Both the position numbers and the translations under genes were made by a program. Positions 46,703-58,919 of a stretch of 64,000 bases of DNA are shown one piece after another (the stretch's first letter is position 1; each line of letters starts with the position of its first letter). The notes below the pieces were generated by a model. The model was not told where the DNA came from, searched no databases, and was given only the letters and a program-made list of their open reading frames with translations. The DNA is from Talpa occidentalis (lineage: Eukaryota > Chordata > Mammalia > Eulipotyphla > Talpidae): assembly GCF_014898055.3 (NCBI RefSeq), contig NW_023603184.1, positions 151,160,149-151,224,148 on the forward strand, written 5' to 3'.

Positions 46703-47641
46703 CTAGGCTGGGGCTTGCCTGAAGCCCAGGGTCTTCGTCAAGGCGTCCTTGAACTCTTTGTTCCGCAGACAGTAGATCAGAGGGTTCAAGATGGGAGTGA
46801 GCACGGTGTACAGAACGGAGATGAGCTTGTTGGAGCTCCGCGTATCGATGGCCTCGGGCCGGACGTACATGAACAGCAAGGCCGTGTAGAAGATGGTGAC
46901 CACCGTGAGGTGGGAGGCGCAGGTGGAGAAGGCCTTCCAGCGGCCAGTGGCCGAGGGGATGCGCAGGACGGCCAGGGTGATGTGCCCGTAGGACAGGACG
47001 GTGGCGACGAGCGGGAACACCAGGATCATGAAGGCCAGGATGAAGTCCACCAGCTCCGCGGTGGAGAAGTCCGTGCAGGCCAGCTTGAGGATGGGGGAGA
47101 TGTCGCAGAAGAAGTGGTTCAGGACGTTGGAGCCGCAGAACTTGGCGCTGGAGATGAAGTAGACCTTGATCACGGAGATGCCGAAGCCGCTGAAGAAGGA
47201 GAAGACCACGAGCCGGACGCAGAGCCCCGTGGTCATGATGACCTGGTAGCGCAGGGGGTGGCAGATGGCCACGTAGCGGTCGTAGGCCATGGAGGCCAGG
47301 AGCACGCACTCGGTGCACACCAGGGAGCTGAAGAAGTAGAGCTGCGTCATGCAGCCCACGAAGGAGATGCGGTTGTGCCGCAGCAGGAAGCCGCCCAGCA
47401 TCTTGGGGATGATGTCGCACACGTACCAGATCTCTATGGTGGACATGATGCCCAGGAAGTAGTACATGGGCCGGTGGAGGCCCACACTGCTCCAGACGGT
47501 GACGACGATGGCCAGGTTCTCCAGCAGGATGAAGAGGTAGGTGAGCAGGAAGAGCAGGAACAGCGCGTACTGCAGCCCGGGCGCCGTGGGGAAGCCCAGC
47601 AGGATGAACGCACTGACCTTGGTCACGTTCTCCCCCTTCAT
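46703..47641 (-). CDS. Olfactory receptor, OR6B3-like, intact single-exon ORF
   Basis: A 312-residue odorant GPCR, same length and start ([14 protein letters not shown]) as its neighbour at 37.9 kb. It has the same TM1-TM7 hallmarks: N-glycosylation site at residue 5, [36 protein letters not shown] and [15 protein letters not shown]. It differs from the other copy mainly in TM2 ([12 protein letters not shown] against [12 protein letters not shown]) and in TM6-TM7 ([23 protein letters not shown]), the latter matching OR6B3. The NDUFA10-OR6B2-OR6B3 order, all on the minus strand, matches human. A splice acceptor CCCCGCAG lies 15 bp before the ATG. Upstream extension of the frame to 47,827 is not expected to be translated. 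Confidence 0.93.
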   Translation of the reverse strand: MKGENVTKVSAFILLGFPTAPGLQYALFLLFLLTYLFILLENLAIVVTVWSSVGLHRPMYYFLGIMSTIEIWYVCDIIPKMLGGFLLRHNRISFVGCMTQLYFFSSLVCTECVLLASMAYDRYVAICHPLRYQVIMTTGLCVRLVVFSFFSGFGISVIKVYFISSAKFCGSNVLNHFFCDISPILKLACTDFSTAELVDFILAFMILVFPLVATVLSYGHITLAVLRIPSATGRWKAFSTCASHLTVVTIFYTALLFMYVRPEAIDTRSSNKLISVLYTVLTPILNPLIYCLRNKEFKDALTKTLGFRQAPA

Positions 47642-47656
47642 CCTCCGTGCGGGAGC

Positions 47657-48459
47657 CTGCGGGGCAGGAGTGAGGGGCTGGAGGACAAACCTGTGGGGGC
47701 TTAGCCTGTGGGGGAGTTTTAGCCTGAAGATGGACAAGAATAGTAGCATGCAGGCACCGTCTTCGTGTCCAGCCTGTCCCGTCAGGACGGGGTGGGGGTG
47801 GTCCCGGGTCTCCTTGGGGCTGGCCACTTTCAGAGTGGGATCTGGAACACCTGCCCACCTTCTCCCTGTGTCTCCTGGGAGTTCTCGAAGCTGTCACGCT
47901 ATTTTATGATCTGGATTTCCCTGGGAATCTGACAACTATAAAGGAAGTCAATAAATTGCATCTACTCTTCAGTATCTGGGGTTTTCTTCTAAATGAGGAG
48001 ATACTTGCCCTTTTCCCTGTTTAAGACTCGATGATGTAAGAGGATGTGACATCACTTCAGGGTTTATGGGACAATGGGGTTTTCAGACCACAGGAGTCTC
48101 CTGGGCCAAGAGAGGAGCAGGGCCTACCTAGGGGTCTCTATCTTAGTGCCACCGCAGAACCTCCTTAAAATATGGTGAAAGAATGGAAGGATAAGGCCCC
48201 ACAACATCATCAAGACCACCAGGAGATTATCAGCAGGGGAGAAATTTCAACCCAGTTAGGGAAGAGAGAAAACAGACAAGAAAGGTAGCTGGGGTAGCCA
48301 AGAGGAGGAAATCTAGAAAGTTCCCCAGTGAAAGTAACTGAGGGAGAAGCCATTGCTCAACCCATGACAAGTGTGACGGGAGAGGCAGAAGGAGACGGAA
48401 GCAGGGAATATTCTATGGCCTCCCCAACCTCAGCATAGATTAGGTCTGGACAGGTGGCC
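47657..48459. other. Intergenic, moderate GC, no gene
   Basis: 5' flank of the OR6B3-like gene. It becomes AT-richer after 47.9 kb and looks like old repeat DNA, possibly retroviral interior belonging to the following LTR-like segment. The non-coding 5' exon of the receptor could lie in or beyond this stretch but cannot be identified by eye. Confidence 0.4.
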
Positions 48460-49515
48460 TGAGTTTCACTTTTGAATATGGCATCAGGATAGAAAATGGA
48501 CCAATCAGGTTTGGGCTCTCACGAGTGCCATTCAAGGTTTTTGATATCATTGAAGATCAAAAAATGCAGCAATCTGATTGGTGCTTGACTGGCATCAATC
48601 AAACAGCTAGAATTATAAATAGCCCAATCAGGCTAAAAAGGCAGGGACCCTTAAAAGAGTGTAACCCTGAGCAGAAGACAGCTTCAGGCATTCAGCAGAA
48701 GGCTTCAGACCCATTCGTCAGACCCTTCTTAGATTCTCTGGGACTTTGAGATCTCCTTAGACCTTCATAGACTTGAGACCCCTGCAGACTTTGAGACCTC
48801 CGTAGAACTTTCAGAGCCTTGGTCGCTGCCCCTCCCTCTGGCTCTGCCTCTGACTTCACCTGCAAAGAGCACCACTGGCCTGGGCCTGTTGTCTCTAAAA
48901 GAACCATTTGCTGTTGGTGTATACAACAGCTCTCAGCTGTACCACTGGTGTCTCTGCCACCATGTCTTGGTGACTGATGCTGAGCAGCACTGCTGACCCC
49001 AGCACCGTGACAAGCCATCTTTGACAGCTGTCCACCTATTCTGATCTTCCAGCACTACCTTTTGGTGCTATTGCATCCAAAACAGTCTGATCTGGTGTCC
49101 AGCCAGTACTTTAGAATGTTGCTGTGGTCACTGTGATGTCACCTCAGCAGGCCCATCTGTGACCACCTCCAGCTGCTTGAGTTGGATCCTGGCCCACTGC
49201 TTACCTGTGTGCCACCTGCTGCAGACTCTCAATGGGGCAGCAACATCTTGCCTGGGCAGCCTTTGTCTGGACACTGTGGACACTATCTGTGGCGAGACTG
49301 CTGGTTGCTAATGACTTAGACACCCTTTCCTTTTGCCCAATCTCCCCTTTGTTGATAAACCCTACTGCTGTACATGAGCCTGAGCGGTGTCTTGCAATTG
49401 TGACGCACAGTTGAAAACCCACAAACAGTGACTGGTCCCCCAACTGGCACTGTGTTATAACTGTGCTGAGGTGGCCAGAACTCAGGGTTTTACAATAAAG
49501 CTTTTCTGACAGGTT
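48460..49515 (+). mobile_element. Putative LTR/ERV remnant with three CCAAT boxes
   Basis: CCAAT/ATTGG motifs at about 48,500, 48,577 and 48,624 precede an AT-rich TTATAAATAG element (48,613). The region ends with ACAATAAAGCTTTT at 49,493, a polyadenylation signal. Between them is diverged sequence without long ORFs. This is the layout of a retroviral LTR, possibly with a nested insertion. Ends and family are undetermined. Confidence 0.4.
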
Positions 49516-52500
49516 CCATCCTGTGCCGTGTGAATGCATCGGTTATCCAAACAAACTTATTTTTAAATTCTCCTTTAGAAAGCCAGGTTAGGCCTATATT
49601 AAACTTCCCCCTAAACCGGTTTCAAATCCACGTGGAACAGCACAGACAGGATGACTCCCCGGAAGAGGCCATCTCCGGTGACAGGAGCCCCGGAGACAGG
49701 AAAGGCGCCCCCCCCCCCCCCCCGCCCCCGCCGCGAAACTGCGCAGAATGGTGATGAACGCAGAGGAGCAGCGACGGGAACACATCTTCCCCGGCCAGCA
49801 GGGAAGCTGCAGCGCCGGCGAAGCGGCACCCGTCGGAGCTCGAGGGGCCTGAGCCACGGACATGGGCCTGGCACCGCGAGGACGCAGGCGGCACGCGGGG
49901 CCCAGACGCGCGAGCCCGGCTACGCGGTGGCACGGGAGGCGGGGTCACGCGTAGAACTGCTAGCGGACCCCGCCGTCTCCGCGGTGGGAGCGGCAGGACA
50001 GGGGTGTCCGCGCCTGCTGCCCGCCGCAGTCTGTCGTGGCGGTTGCTGCTCGGGGCTCATCGCTGCCCTTTGTGACGGACTCAGCAGGGCGCGCTGAGCT
50101 GACGGGTGCCACGAGTTCCAATCAGAAGTGTGGGTGACAGAGGACCTAAGCCAGGGTGGGAGGGAGCTGAGGAGCCCCCAGAAAAAAGATAGCCCCCAGG
50201 AAAGGAGACGACCGGAGCCCGAAGGAGGAGAGACGACGCCGGCCCCTGCAGAGAGGACGCGGGTCCGGCCTCTGGGGAAAGGAAGGGGCAGCGTCCAGCA
50301 GCCGCCCAGGCGGGGAGCCGGAGGACTCGGTCAGGGACGGCGCCGGGCCTGCCGCTGACGCTCCCTCAGAGGAGCCCAGAGGCCCCGGCCTGGCGCCTCC
50401 GAGAGCTGCTCCCCGTCGGTGCCCAGGCGGCCCCACATGCGGGCACCACAAGCTCTTCGTCCCCCCTTTGTGAGTAAACCCCGGGGGGTGGCTCCGGCGG
50501 CTGAGGTCTCCCGCAGTCGTGCGCCCGGGTGGGACCCCCGGAGTCCACCCCTCTTCGGGCCTGTCCTTCAGCTTCTGGGTTTTGGCCTTTTTGGCCTTTG
50601 GGGGTTTGGGGGGCGCTCTGGTCTCAGGGGCCCTCTGGCCTTTTTGACCTCTGCCCGTTTCTAAGCAAGCTGAGGTGGTGACCGGGAGCAGGACCGAGCT
50701 GACCAGCCGACCGGGCCGTGGGAAGCCCAGGCCCAGCCCCCCGCATCCCTCCCCGCGCCGCCACCTCCCGCCGCTCTCGCCGCAGCCAGCGCCCGCTGTC
50801 CCCAGCCAGCTGCATGCGCCAGGGCAGCCCGCTGCCCGCTGCCCACTGCCCGCTGCCCACTGCCCGCTGCCTGCGGCGAGCCAGTTCCCACGTGGCCCCG
50901 AGTCGGGGAGACGGGCCGGGCAGGTGGCCGAGGGCGCGGGGCTCGCAGCGGCCGCGTGGAGCGAGGACTGGCCACGGCCGCAGCGCGGGCACCGCCTCGG
51001 GCTCTCCTCTCGCTCCTCGAGCCCCGCAGAGTGTTGGGGGATCGTAAAGCTAGAGGGGACCCAGGGCGCAGGCAGCCGTGGGGGGGCGGCCAGCCCGGCG
51101 TCTCCCAGCCTGCCCAGCTCCTCCGCCTGCTCCCGGGGCTGGCAGCTCGGCGACCCCACAGGGGCCGGGACGCTGCACCGGGCAGGCTGGGCGGAGCCAG
51201 ACCCCGAGGCCCCCGCCCGTGAGGCAGCAGGGCCCGGCCGGGGGCCTGGACGGCTGCCGGTCAGCAGCAGGGTGGGGGGGCGAGCAAGCTGCGGGCCCGG
51301 CCACTTCCCGGCGAGCTCAGCGAGCAGCCTGGGGATTTGGTGGGAACGAGCTCCGAGAGCCTCTCACAGGACAAGCGGTCTTGGGAAAACGGAAGCTCGT
51401 GGGCTGGCTCGGCTTCCCCAGACCAGAGTCCAGAGAACCGCGAAGAAGCCTCGCAGACACAGGGAGGCGCTGCCCGAGCTGAGGGAGGGGCGGACGCACC
51501 TTCCTCAAGAGCCCCCACAGGGCACACCGCCCCTGACACAGTCGTGACCCCCAGCGGGGTGCAGGGCCACACCCCGGTGCGCAGCCGGCCCCGTCCAGGC
51601 AGCTTGAAGCAAGAGGCCGAGGCCGGCCCTGCCAACCCGCAGCCCAGGGCCAGGGCACTCGGGACGCCCCGGGGCCGGGGCACGGGGCTGAGCGCCAAGG
51701 GGTCGGGGGTGCCCTGGCAGGGGCAGTGCAAGGGGCAGCCTCAGCCTGGGAGGCACAGAGAGCACCACGGAATTTCTTTAAAATCTCACCGTGAATGAAG
51801 GGGTGGAAACCCCAACAGACCTCGAAGGGACAGCAGGACACAGAAAGAGACCACAGCACGTGAGGCCGGGGCCGGGCACCAGGCGGGCGCCGAAGGACAG
51901 GAGGACGAGCGGGGAGGAGGGGCGGGGAGGGGCGGGCGGGCGGGGGGGTCGGGGCTGTGTGGGAGCTTGTACTAGGACGAGCCTCAGCTGGCCTGTGTCT
52001 CTGCCTCGACTGTCCTTCGCTCTGACTGTTCCGGGCCAGCGTGTGGAAGCAGGGACGGCTGACAGAAATCTCCAGGCGAGAGCCTGGCGCGGCCCAGCCG
52101 CGGAGACGTTCCCTGCTTCCTCCTGCCCAGCCCGGGCGGTGCCCCTGGAGCCCGCCCCCCGCCACGTGGACCCCCCTTCGCCTGCGGCTGCTTCGATCTT
52201 TGTATCCTCTGGTTCCAAACACCAGCGAGGCTGCCTCGGAGCGGGGCTGCCCTGTCGTGGCGCATCGTCCAGGCGCCTCCCGGCTCTGCACAGGGCCTCT
52301 GAGCAATCCCTCCCCCCCCCCCCACGCACCCGCCCCAGGCAGGAGGGGGAGGGAGGCAGGGCGCGGAGGGGCGGCGAGGGGCCGGACCGCGGCTGACAGT
52401 CCCGGGTGGGGGCAAGAATCTCAGCGTCGTCGTCTGCGCCAACCAGAGTCCGCGGGCAGGACTTGGGCGACCTTCCCGAGACGGTGCGGGAGCGCGCTCA

Positions 52501-55402
52501 GCCCCAGGGCCCCGGCAGCGGGAGGCGCCAGGCCCTGGAGGCGCGGGCCTGAGCCTTGTCGGTGCCCTGTAACCACCACCCCATCACCACTCTGTGGAGT
52601 GGGGGGTCCCCCGCAGGGGCTGGGGGCTGGCGCTTTGGCCTCGGGGAGGCGGTGGACAGAGGCGGGAGCAGAGCTGCACGGGCTCAGCTCGGGTCAGCCT
52701 GGCCGGGGAGGGTCAGGGACATGCGGGCTGGGGGTTGCACAGCAGCGTGGGGGGTGGGGGAGTGAGGCGGCCCTTTGGGGGGCTGTTCCTATATTCAGGA
52801 TAAGCAGGTGGTCCCTCCAAATGTCCAGGTGGGGTCAGCGAGGGCTGGGACCAGAGGGGAGGGGTGGCGGGGGCCGAGCGGCAGCAGAGGGAGGTGGGGT
52901 GCAGGCAGCCTTTCCCCAGGCTGGGGCCCCCTCCACTGTGAGTCCCTGCACCCGCCCAACAGAGGCAGGTGGGCGCTCTGCAGGGGCACCGCACCCACAC
53001 CAGCCCTTGCAGTTCAGCAGCTGTTGGTGCTGACCTTGCGGCATCGGACACTGCCGCTTCCTGGTGTCCACTTTGGGGCCCCCAGCGCCCCGTGGGGGGA
53101 CAGGGGGGTGCAGAGCCCCCCAAGCAGGCAGAGAGGGCGGGAGGGGCTGGGACTGACGCCAGGGCTGGGGGGCGGCCTCCGGCAGTGTTGGGGGCTGAGC
53201 CCGTCAGCGGCCACCCCGTGACCTGGGCGGGGGACTGGCGCGCACCTACCTGGGCGCCGGTGTCGGGGCTCCCTGAGGCTGCGCCCCACGTCGCCTCTCC
53301 TGCCCACGGCCTCTGCGCGGCCTCCGGCGGGCGGTCACGCTGGTGGGGGGCCTGGCCTGCGGGGAGCAGCGAGGCTTAAAGGGCAGGAGGGAGGCTGGGC
53401 TGCCGCCCCAACACACCAGGGGCTCCAGGGCCCAATTGCCGGGCCCAGAGGGGCGCTGCCCCGCGCCGCCAATTAGCAGGGTCAGGTCCCCTGGGGGGCC
53501 GCGGGGGACTCACCCGCCCGCGCTCCCGCCGCCCGCGCCCAGCGCTGCGCCCTCCCCGCCCGGCCTCCCGGAGCCCGGAGCACCGGCGGGGACGGAGCTC
53601 GGGGTGGGGACCGCGGTCCCGGCCGGCCGGCGGGCTCCTCGGGCCGCTGTTTCGCGGGGTGCGGGCGGAAGAACCCCTTCCCCGACGGGCGGAGGGGGCT
53701 CCGGTCTAGCTGGACAGGCCGCCGCGCGGGCCGCGCAGCGAGGGGCGGGCAGCCCGGGCGCCGAGGGCAGCGGCCGGGGGAGGCTCCTGCGGGGAGCGGG
53801 GAGACCCGGCCCAAGCGCCCAGGCACCGCGCTGGGGAGGGCAGAGGGTCAGTGGGCGCTGCCCCCACGCCCAGGGCCAGGCCGCGCCGTCCAGTGTCCGG
53901 CTGAGAACGGCCCGGCACGTGGCCCTAAGCGGGGCGGCCGGGGGGCCCAGCGCGGTTGGGGCCGTCCTGCCAGCCTGAGCAGGGGCCTCGCGCCCACGTG
54001 CTGTCTCCCCGCCGAGGATGGGGGGGTCGGGCCAGGCTGCAAGGGGCCCCTTGCATCTGCACAAAGATGCTGTCGTGGGAGGTGGGGGCCTCTCCACGCG
54101 CCCAGCCCCTGGCTGTGGGCCTGTCTGCCTGGACGCTGCCCCCACACCGCATGGGCGAGGCCTGCCGGTGCCCTCTGGGGGGGACGCAAGCCGGGCCTCT
54201 CAGGGCCCCTGGTCCCCCAGGCTGGCCCCCCCCCAAGCGGTCGTGGCCTGTGGGGGGGCATCTCCGCTACTGGGGGGGGACCCAGCACTCGGCCCCCTGT
54301 GGTTCTCTTCATCCCTTTGCCGGGTCATTTCCCCCGCGGTCCTGCCCTTCACCCAGGCGGGGTCACCAGCACGGGGGCAGGGGTCACGGGGACCATCCAG
54401 GTGGGGTTGCCCAGGCAGAATCACAGGCGGGGTGTCACCTGGGGTCACTTCCCCGCGTGCACCTGAGTGTGGTGGTGCCGGGTGCCCCGTGGCCACCCTG
54501 TCTCCGCCCGGCCGCTGCCCCGGCCCCTGATTCCGTGGGGATCTGGGACATCCGCCTGCCGGTGTCAGCACACCCCAGCCCGGGAAGGGGCTTCCTCAGT
54601 GGGGTGTCTGCATGTCCTGCTTGCTTGCCCCCCAATCTACTCAAGTCCCCACAGTGATTCCAGGGGCACACGCACGCCACACCCCTTTACCTGCCCAGAC
54701 GCCACGGCCCACCTGCCCAGGTGCTGCTGCTGCCCTGCGTGCGCGAGCACCCAAAGGCAGAGCTCCCCGTTCTCCCACGTGGCCGGAGGAGGGCCCCAGC
54801 GCCTCCCTGAGCCCGCCCGTCCTCACCTCCCTCACTCAGGGTGTGTCCACATGGGCCCGGGCGGCGGAGCCCCCACAGGACGCTGTCCCCTCCGTGGACT
54901 GCCAGGCCCAGTGGCTCCCTGCCGGGGCCAGAGCGCTCCCAGGACAGAGCGTGTGGCAGACGCTTCCGCCGTGGACCGTGGGGGGCCCCAGCCCTGGACT
55001 GACCAGCTGGGCTGCGCAGCCCGGGCTCTGCCGCAGCGCCAGTTCTCTGGCGACGCAGGGCGCCGGGAGCCGGCCCTGGCTATTTTAGGTGATTTAAAAT
55101 TTTTACCTTATTTTAATCCTAGCGGCCCTTGTGGCCGCTACCGATGCGGGTCAGTCCTCTCCTCCCAGCCCAGAATGCCGGTCACCGCTTCTGGAAACGT
55201 CCAGATCCCGGCATCTGCCGCTGGGCGGCCCCTGGGCTTCAGCCACGGCGCCTGCAAGCGAACCCCAGACGGCCCAGACCCTGAGGTGCCCTGACCCGGG
55301 GCTCGGCGCCACGCCCGCCCCCCCCCCCCGCCCCGGCCCGACCTCCAAGCCCAACAGCCCGGGCACCGCGTGCCCTGCAGGTCCAGGCCGGGCAGGATGT
55401 AG
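49516..55402. other. CpG- and GC-rich intergenic block, no gene recognised
   Basis: Contains C-runs (49,709-49,730 and 52,311-52,324), a CpG-dense stretch at 49.65-51.3 kb, another at 53.4-53.95 kb, and a CCCGCTG/CCCACTG 7-bp repeat at 50,828-50,880. No protein similarity was recognised in any of the long stop-poor frames. In human the next genes outward are COPS9 and OTOS, and I do not see their conserved proteins here. Confidence 0.5.
50828..50880 (+). repeat. 7-bp CCCGCTG/CCCACTG tandem repeat
   Basis: About seven copies of GCCCGCTGCCCACT-type heptamers within a CpG-rich block. It is short and probably slippage-derived. Confidence 0.8.
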
Positions 55403-55652
55403 CTTTTTTTTTTTTTAAGATTTATTTATGCACACAAGAACTGGGGTACAGGCCAGAGGTGTGGGGGGGAGGGTGAGAGGATTCACAAGAGTGGGGAGCA
55501 GAGCAGGCAGATCTACTGAAATCCACTGCTGAGGGGAGCAGCGGGCGGGGCGGGAGGGGTCCGCTGCGCCCTGTGGGTCATGTGGGCGAGCTGCCGTGGA
55601 TGGCGATAGCTCCACAGCACTGTCTTTAACCCCTGCGCCACCAGGGAGGCCC
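55403..55652 (-). mobile_element. tRNA-derived SINE, subfamily B
   Basis: Reverse-oriented copy. The plus strand begins with a T-run and AAGATTTATTTATGC and ends CCTGCGCCACCAGGGAGGCC. It contains the shared CTGAGGGGAGCAGCGGGC body. No convincing target-site duplication was found. Confidence 0.85.
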
Positions 55653-56310
55653 TTTGCTTGCGCTCAGGGGCTGTGCTGTGAACTCGCCCGGGGCTGGGGA
55701 GGGGGCAGCGTGGTCCTGGCTGCACTTCTCAGCGGCCTCAGGACTGTGCACACCAGCCCTGCCCTTAGCCAGACCCCTCGCTCTCCAGTCCGGCACGGCC
55801 CCCACCAGCGCGTGCTTTCCTGCGCTCGGGAGCTGCATAAAGCCCGGCTCTCTTCTGCAGAGAACCCGCGGCGTTTTGGTGAATGCACATGGGGCTTCTT
55901 CACAAGAAGATGAACTGTGACTGGCTCCTTCCTGAAAATCAAATGAGAAAAAGTTGTTTTCCCAGCCCATCCAAGTCTGGTGTCCTCTAGCTTGGATCCA
56001 TCGGGAGGTGCCAACGTCGCTGGCCATCCACTGCCCAGGTGCTGCTGGCAGGCTCTGCGGGCCGCCCGCCTCCTCCCAGGCCACAGGGGCTACCACACAG
56101 AGGTCCGTCCACAGCCATTCCAGCTCTAGTGCACTGCTCATGTCGCACTCTCCTGGCCGTGTAGGCGCAGACAGGTCTGTGGCTGACCATGCCACGAGTC
56201 CAGTGCTGACTGACCAAAGGTGGACTCAGACTCCTTCTGTTCTGTGAAAGCAGCCACACCTGCCAGCTATCCCAATAACACCTCCAGGTGAAGAGGACTC
56301 TGCCCTTCAA
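55653..56310. other. Intergenic, no gene
   Basis: GC falls along this stretch. No repeat family or exon was recognised. Confidence 0.35.
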
Positions 56311-56321
56311 AAAAGTCCATT

Positions 56322-56630
56322 CAGGGGCCTACCCGGTGGCGCAGCGGTTGAGCGCTGGGTTGCGAAGCTGCCCACGGCCTTTGCGGTGCCGGTTTGATTC
56401 CCGGCTGCTCCCCGGCCACCGGAGGAGGGTCCCACATGGCGCGCAGACCTCTCCTGCCGCCCGCTGCTCCCCTCAGCAGTGTGCTTCGGTCCTTCTGCCT
56501 GCTCTGCTCCCTGCTCTGGCTCTGGTGAATTCCTCACCCTCCCGCGCTTCTGACTGTACCCAGTGCATGTATAAACAAAAAACAAACAAACAAATAAATA
56601 AATAAATAAAACATGCTTCTATAAAAAAAA
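56322..56630 (+). mobile_element. tRNA-derived SINE, subfamily A, with TSD
   Basis: Starts CAGGGGCCTACCCGGTGGCGC and ends with a CAAACAAACAAATAAATAAA-type tail and poly(A). It is flanked by the 11-bp duplication AAAAGTCCATT at 56,311-56,321 and 56,631-56,641. The right duplication directly abuts LTR A. Confidence 0.93.
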
Positions 56631-56641
56631 AAAAGTCCATT

Positions 56642-57125
56642 TGTTAGGGGGAAAGGATGTCCTAAAATAATCTCATACAGGCTTTGTGGACTCCACCCCC
56701 ACTCCAGACTAAAGCCATCAGAACATTGGGAAAGACAAATCCCATCACCACCAAGGGGAGGGTGGCTGGGACCTGAGGGTGGAGTTGGGCAGCCAGGTTG
56801 GATATAAAAACCAAACACGTGGGCCTTGCTCGCTCTCTTGCTCGCGATCGCTCGCCTCCTGGCTTCACCGCTCCTGGCTGGCGGCCAACTCTGAGAGCGC
56901 CATTTTGGGATTCCTAATCGGCGGATCGGGTAGGACGCATTTAAAACTTTGTCTCCCACTTTTCTCCCAGAGCTGTACATTTCCTCATTTCCCTTTCCGT
57001 TGTAAATAAACCTTTTATTAACCTTTCACGTGTGCCTGCAGTAGAGCATTGATAAGTCCTTTTAAGCGCGCGGGTGAGGACCCACAGTCAGGCACCCCGT
57101 TTTGTATCGGGGTTGCTCTACAACA
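56642..57125 (+). mobile_element. Solo LTR family A (484 bp)
   Basis: Starts TGTTAGGGGGAAAGG, ends GGTTGCTCTACAACA. It is flanked by CATT at 56,638-56,641 and 57,126-57,129, a 4-bp duplication. It contains a TATA-like ATATAAAAACC near 56,801 and AATAAACC near 57,005. It aligns over its whole length with the 33,568-34,034 LTR but lacks any internal proviral sequence. Confidence 0.88.
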
Positions 57126-57129
57126 CATT

Positions 57130-57412
57130 CAAACCCTCCAGTCTTCCCCACCTTGATTCTGCTAACCTCCCAGTAAGCACCACAGTCTCCCAATCTAAGT
57201 GGACCCACTGCAGCGCTGCCAGCAGGTGGCAGAAACACAGCACTCCAGGTCACGGAAACGCTGCTTCTCCACCTCTGGCCACTTCCCCACACGTGAAGCC
57301 ATAGCTCTGGGTCACTAGCCAGCACCTGGACATAAGACCCTGGCCCTTTGTAGTCCTTACTCTGAAGACTGAGAAGTATTGATAACAGATGCACCCAGTT
57401 CTACAATACACC
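57130..57412. other. Short unassigned spacer
   Basis: Non-coding sequence between the solo LTR and an L1 fragment. No recognised feature. Confidence 0.35.
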
Positions 57413-58190
57413 CCTGAGAGAAAGAAACAAAGACCTAAAGTTCAGTGGAGAGATAGACCATGTTCATGGATTAAGATTTTCAATACTTGTTAAGCTTTTC
57501 ATTCTCTACATTGAGTTATAAGTTCAATGCATATACATTCAAAATACAAGCAGGCTTTAGAAAGTGAAAAACTGACTCTAAAATTTTTTATAAAAAAGAA
57601 AGCTGGGCCTCCCCGGTGGCGCAGCGGTTGAGCGCTGGGTTGCGAAGCTGCCCGCAGCCTCAGCAGCACCGGTTCAATCCCCGGCTGCTCCCCGGCCACC
57701 GGAGGAGGGTCCCACATGGTGCGCAGACCTCTCCTGCCGCCCGCTGCTCCCCTCAGCAGTGTACTTCGGTCCTTCTGCCTGCTCTGCTCCCCGCTCTGGC
57801 TCTGGTGAATTCTCTCACCCTCCTGCGCTTCTGACTGTACCCAGTGCATGTATAAACGAAGCAAACAAACAAACAAATAAATAAATAACATGCCTCTATT
57901 AAAAAAAAAAAGTTTATAAAAAAAAATAAAATAAAAAATAAAAAAGAAAGCTCCTGGAATAGTCAAAATTTTAAAAATGAATGCTGTCTCGTCTGTTACC
58001 AGATGTCAAGACCTACCGCAGAGTTTCAGTAATTCAGCTGGTGCGATATTGGCGTGAACACAGACCTGTGGTCCAACGGAACAGAACACGCTGCCCCTGT
58101 AACCCAGAAGTTGATTATGTCAATGGCGGAGGGGAAAGGATAATCTTTTCAACAGATTATGCTGGGACCGTGGACATAAAAATAAAAATT
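57413..58190 (+). mobile_element. L1 ORF2 3'-region fragment, split by a SINE
   Basis: AGTGGAGAGATAGACCATG and TTCATGGATTAAGA (57,440 onward), then after the SINE GGAATAGTCAAAATTTTAAA and GTCCAACGGAACAGAACAC, correspond to the C-terminal third of L1 ORF2 in order and orientation. It has many stops and deletions, so it is an old, dead copy. Confidence 0.75.
57605..57940 (+). mobile_element. tRNA-derived SINE, subfamily A, inserted in L1
   Basis: Starts GGGCCTCCCCGGTGGCGCAG, with box B-like GGTTCAATCCCC and a long A/T tail. It is flanked by the 12-bp duplication AAAAAGAAAGCT at 57,593-57,604 and 57,941-57,952. It therefore inserted after the L1 fragment. Confidence 0.93.
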
Positions 58191-58919
58191 TAACCTGGAG
58201 AGATGGCGGGAGAGAGAGACTGAGTTTGGGGAAGTTTTAAAATATCTTACCAAGTACCACGTTTGCTGCAGATTTTTATTGGAACACTCCATCTAATACA
58301 ACTTTCCTGAGCTAGAATTTATTAAAACATCCATTTTAAATGTGAGTCTTACCAACTTTGTCAAATAAATATAGTTGACTAGCGTCTCCGTGCCCCCCAG
58401 AGTGGTCTGTCACCAGAAAGTGGGCGCCTTCCGCCTGAACAAGGCGGCCAGTGTCAGGGCCACAGAGGGTGTGGGCATCACGCCCAGCTCCACACAGTCA
58501 AGGGTGCCGCACTGGGGCGAGAAGCCTTTAAATGTCTTCTGCTTTTTAAAATTGCCTCAATCAAAGCACCCACATTGCCGCCCACCGCGTGGGGACCCTG
58601 CACGGGTGAAGGCCGACCCACTGCTGGCCACGTGCTGGCCTGGACACTCCTCGGGGGCAGGGCCCCTCACAGCAGGCCCCCGGCTACCCAGTTCAGCCCT
58701 CCCGGGGCTGTTTGGAGACTCACCCAAGAGGCACTTAGGACAGGCTGTGCCTTAGAGAGGGGAGGGTGTGGGGGTGCAGCCGGCAGACAGGCCTAGGACT
58801 GGCCATGGAGGGCGGGAGCTGGTGAGGCTGGCCAGGTACCAGGCCCAGAGCCAGCGCCCCCGCCCTGTGCCTCCTCCGCCTCCCCGCCCTGGCCCAGGCT
58901 CTCTCCCAGCACCTCCCGC
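58191..58919. other. Intergenic, no gene
   Basis: Transition from AT-rich L1 flank to GC-rich DNA. No gene recognised. Confidence 0.4.
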
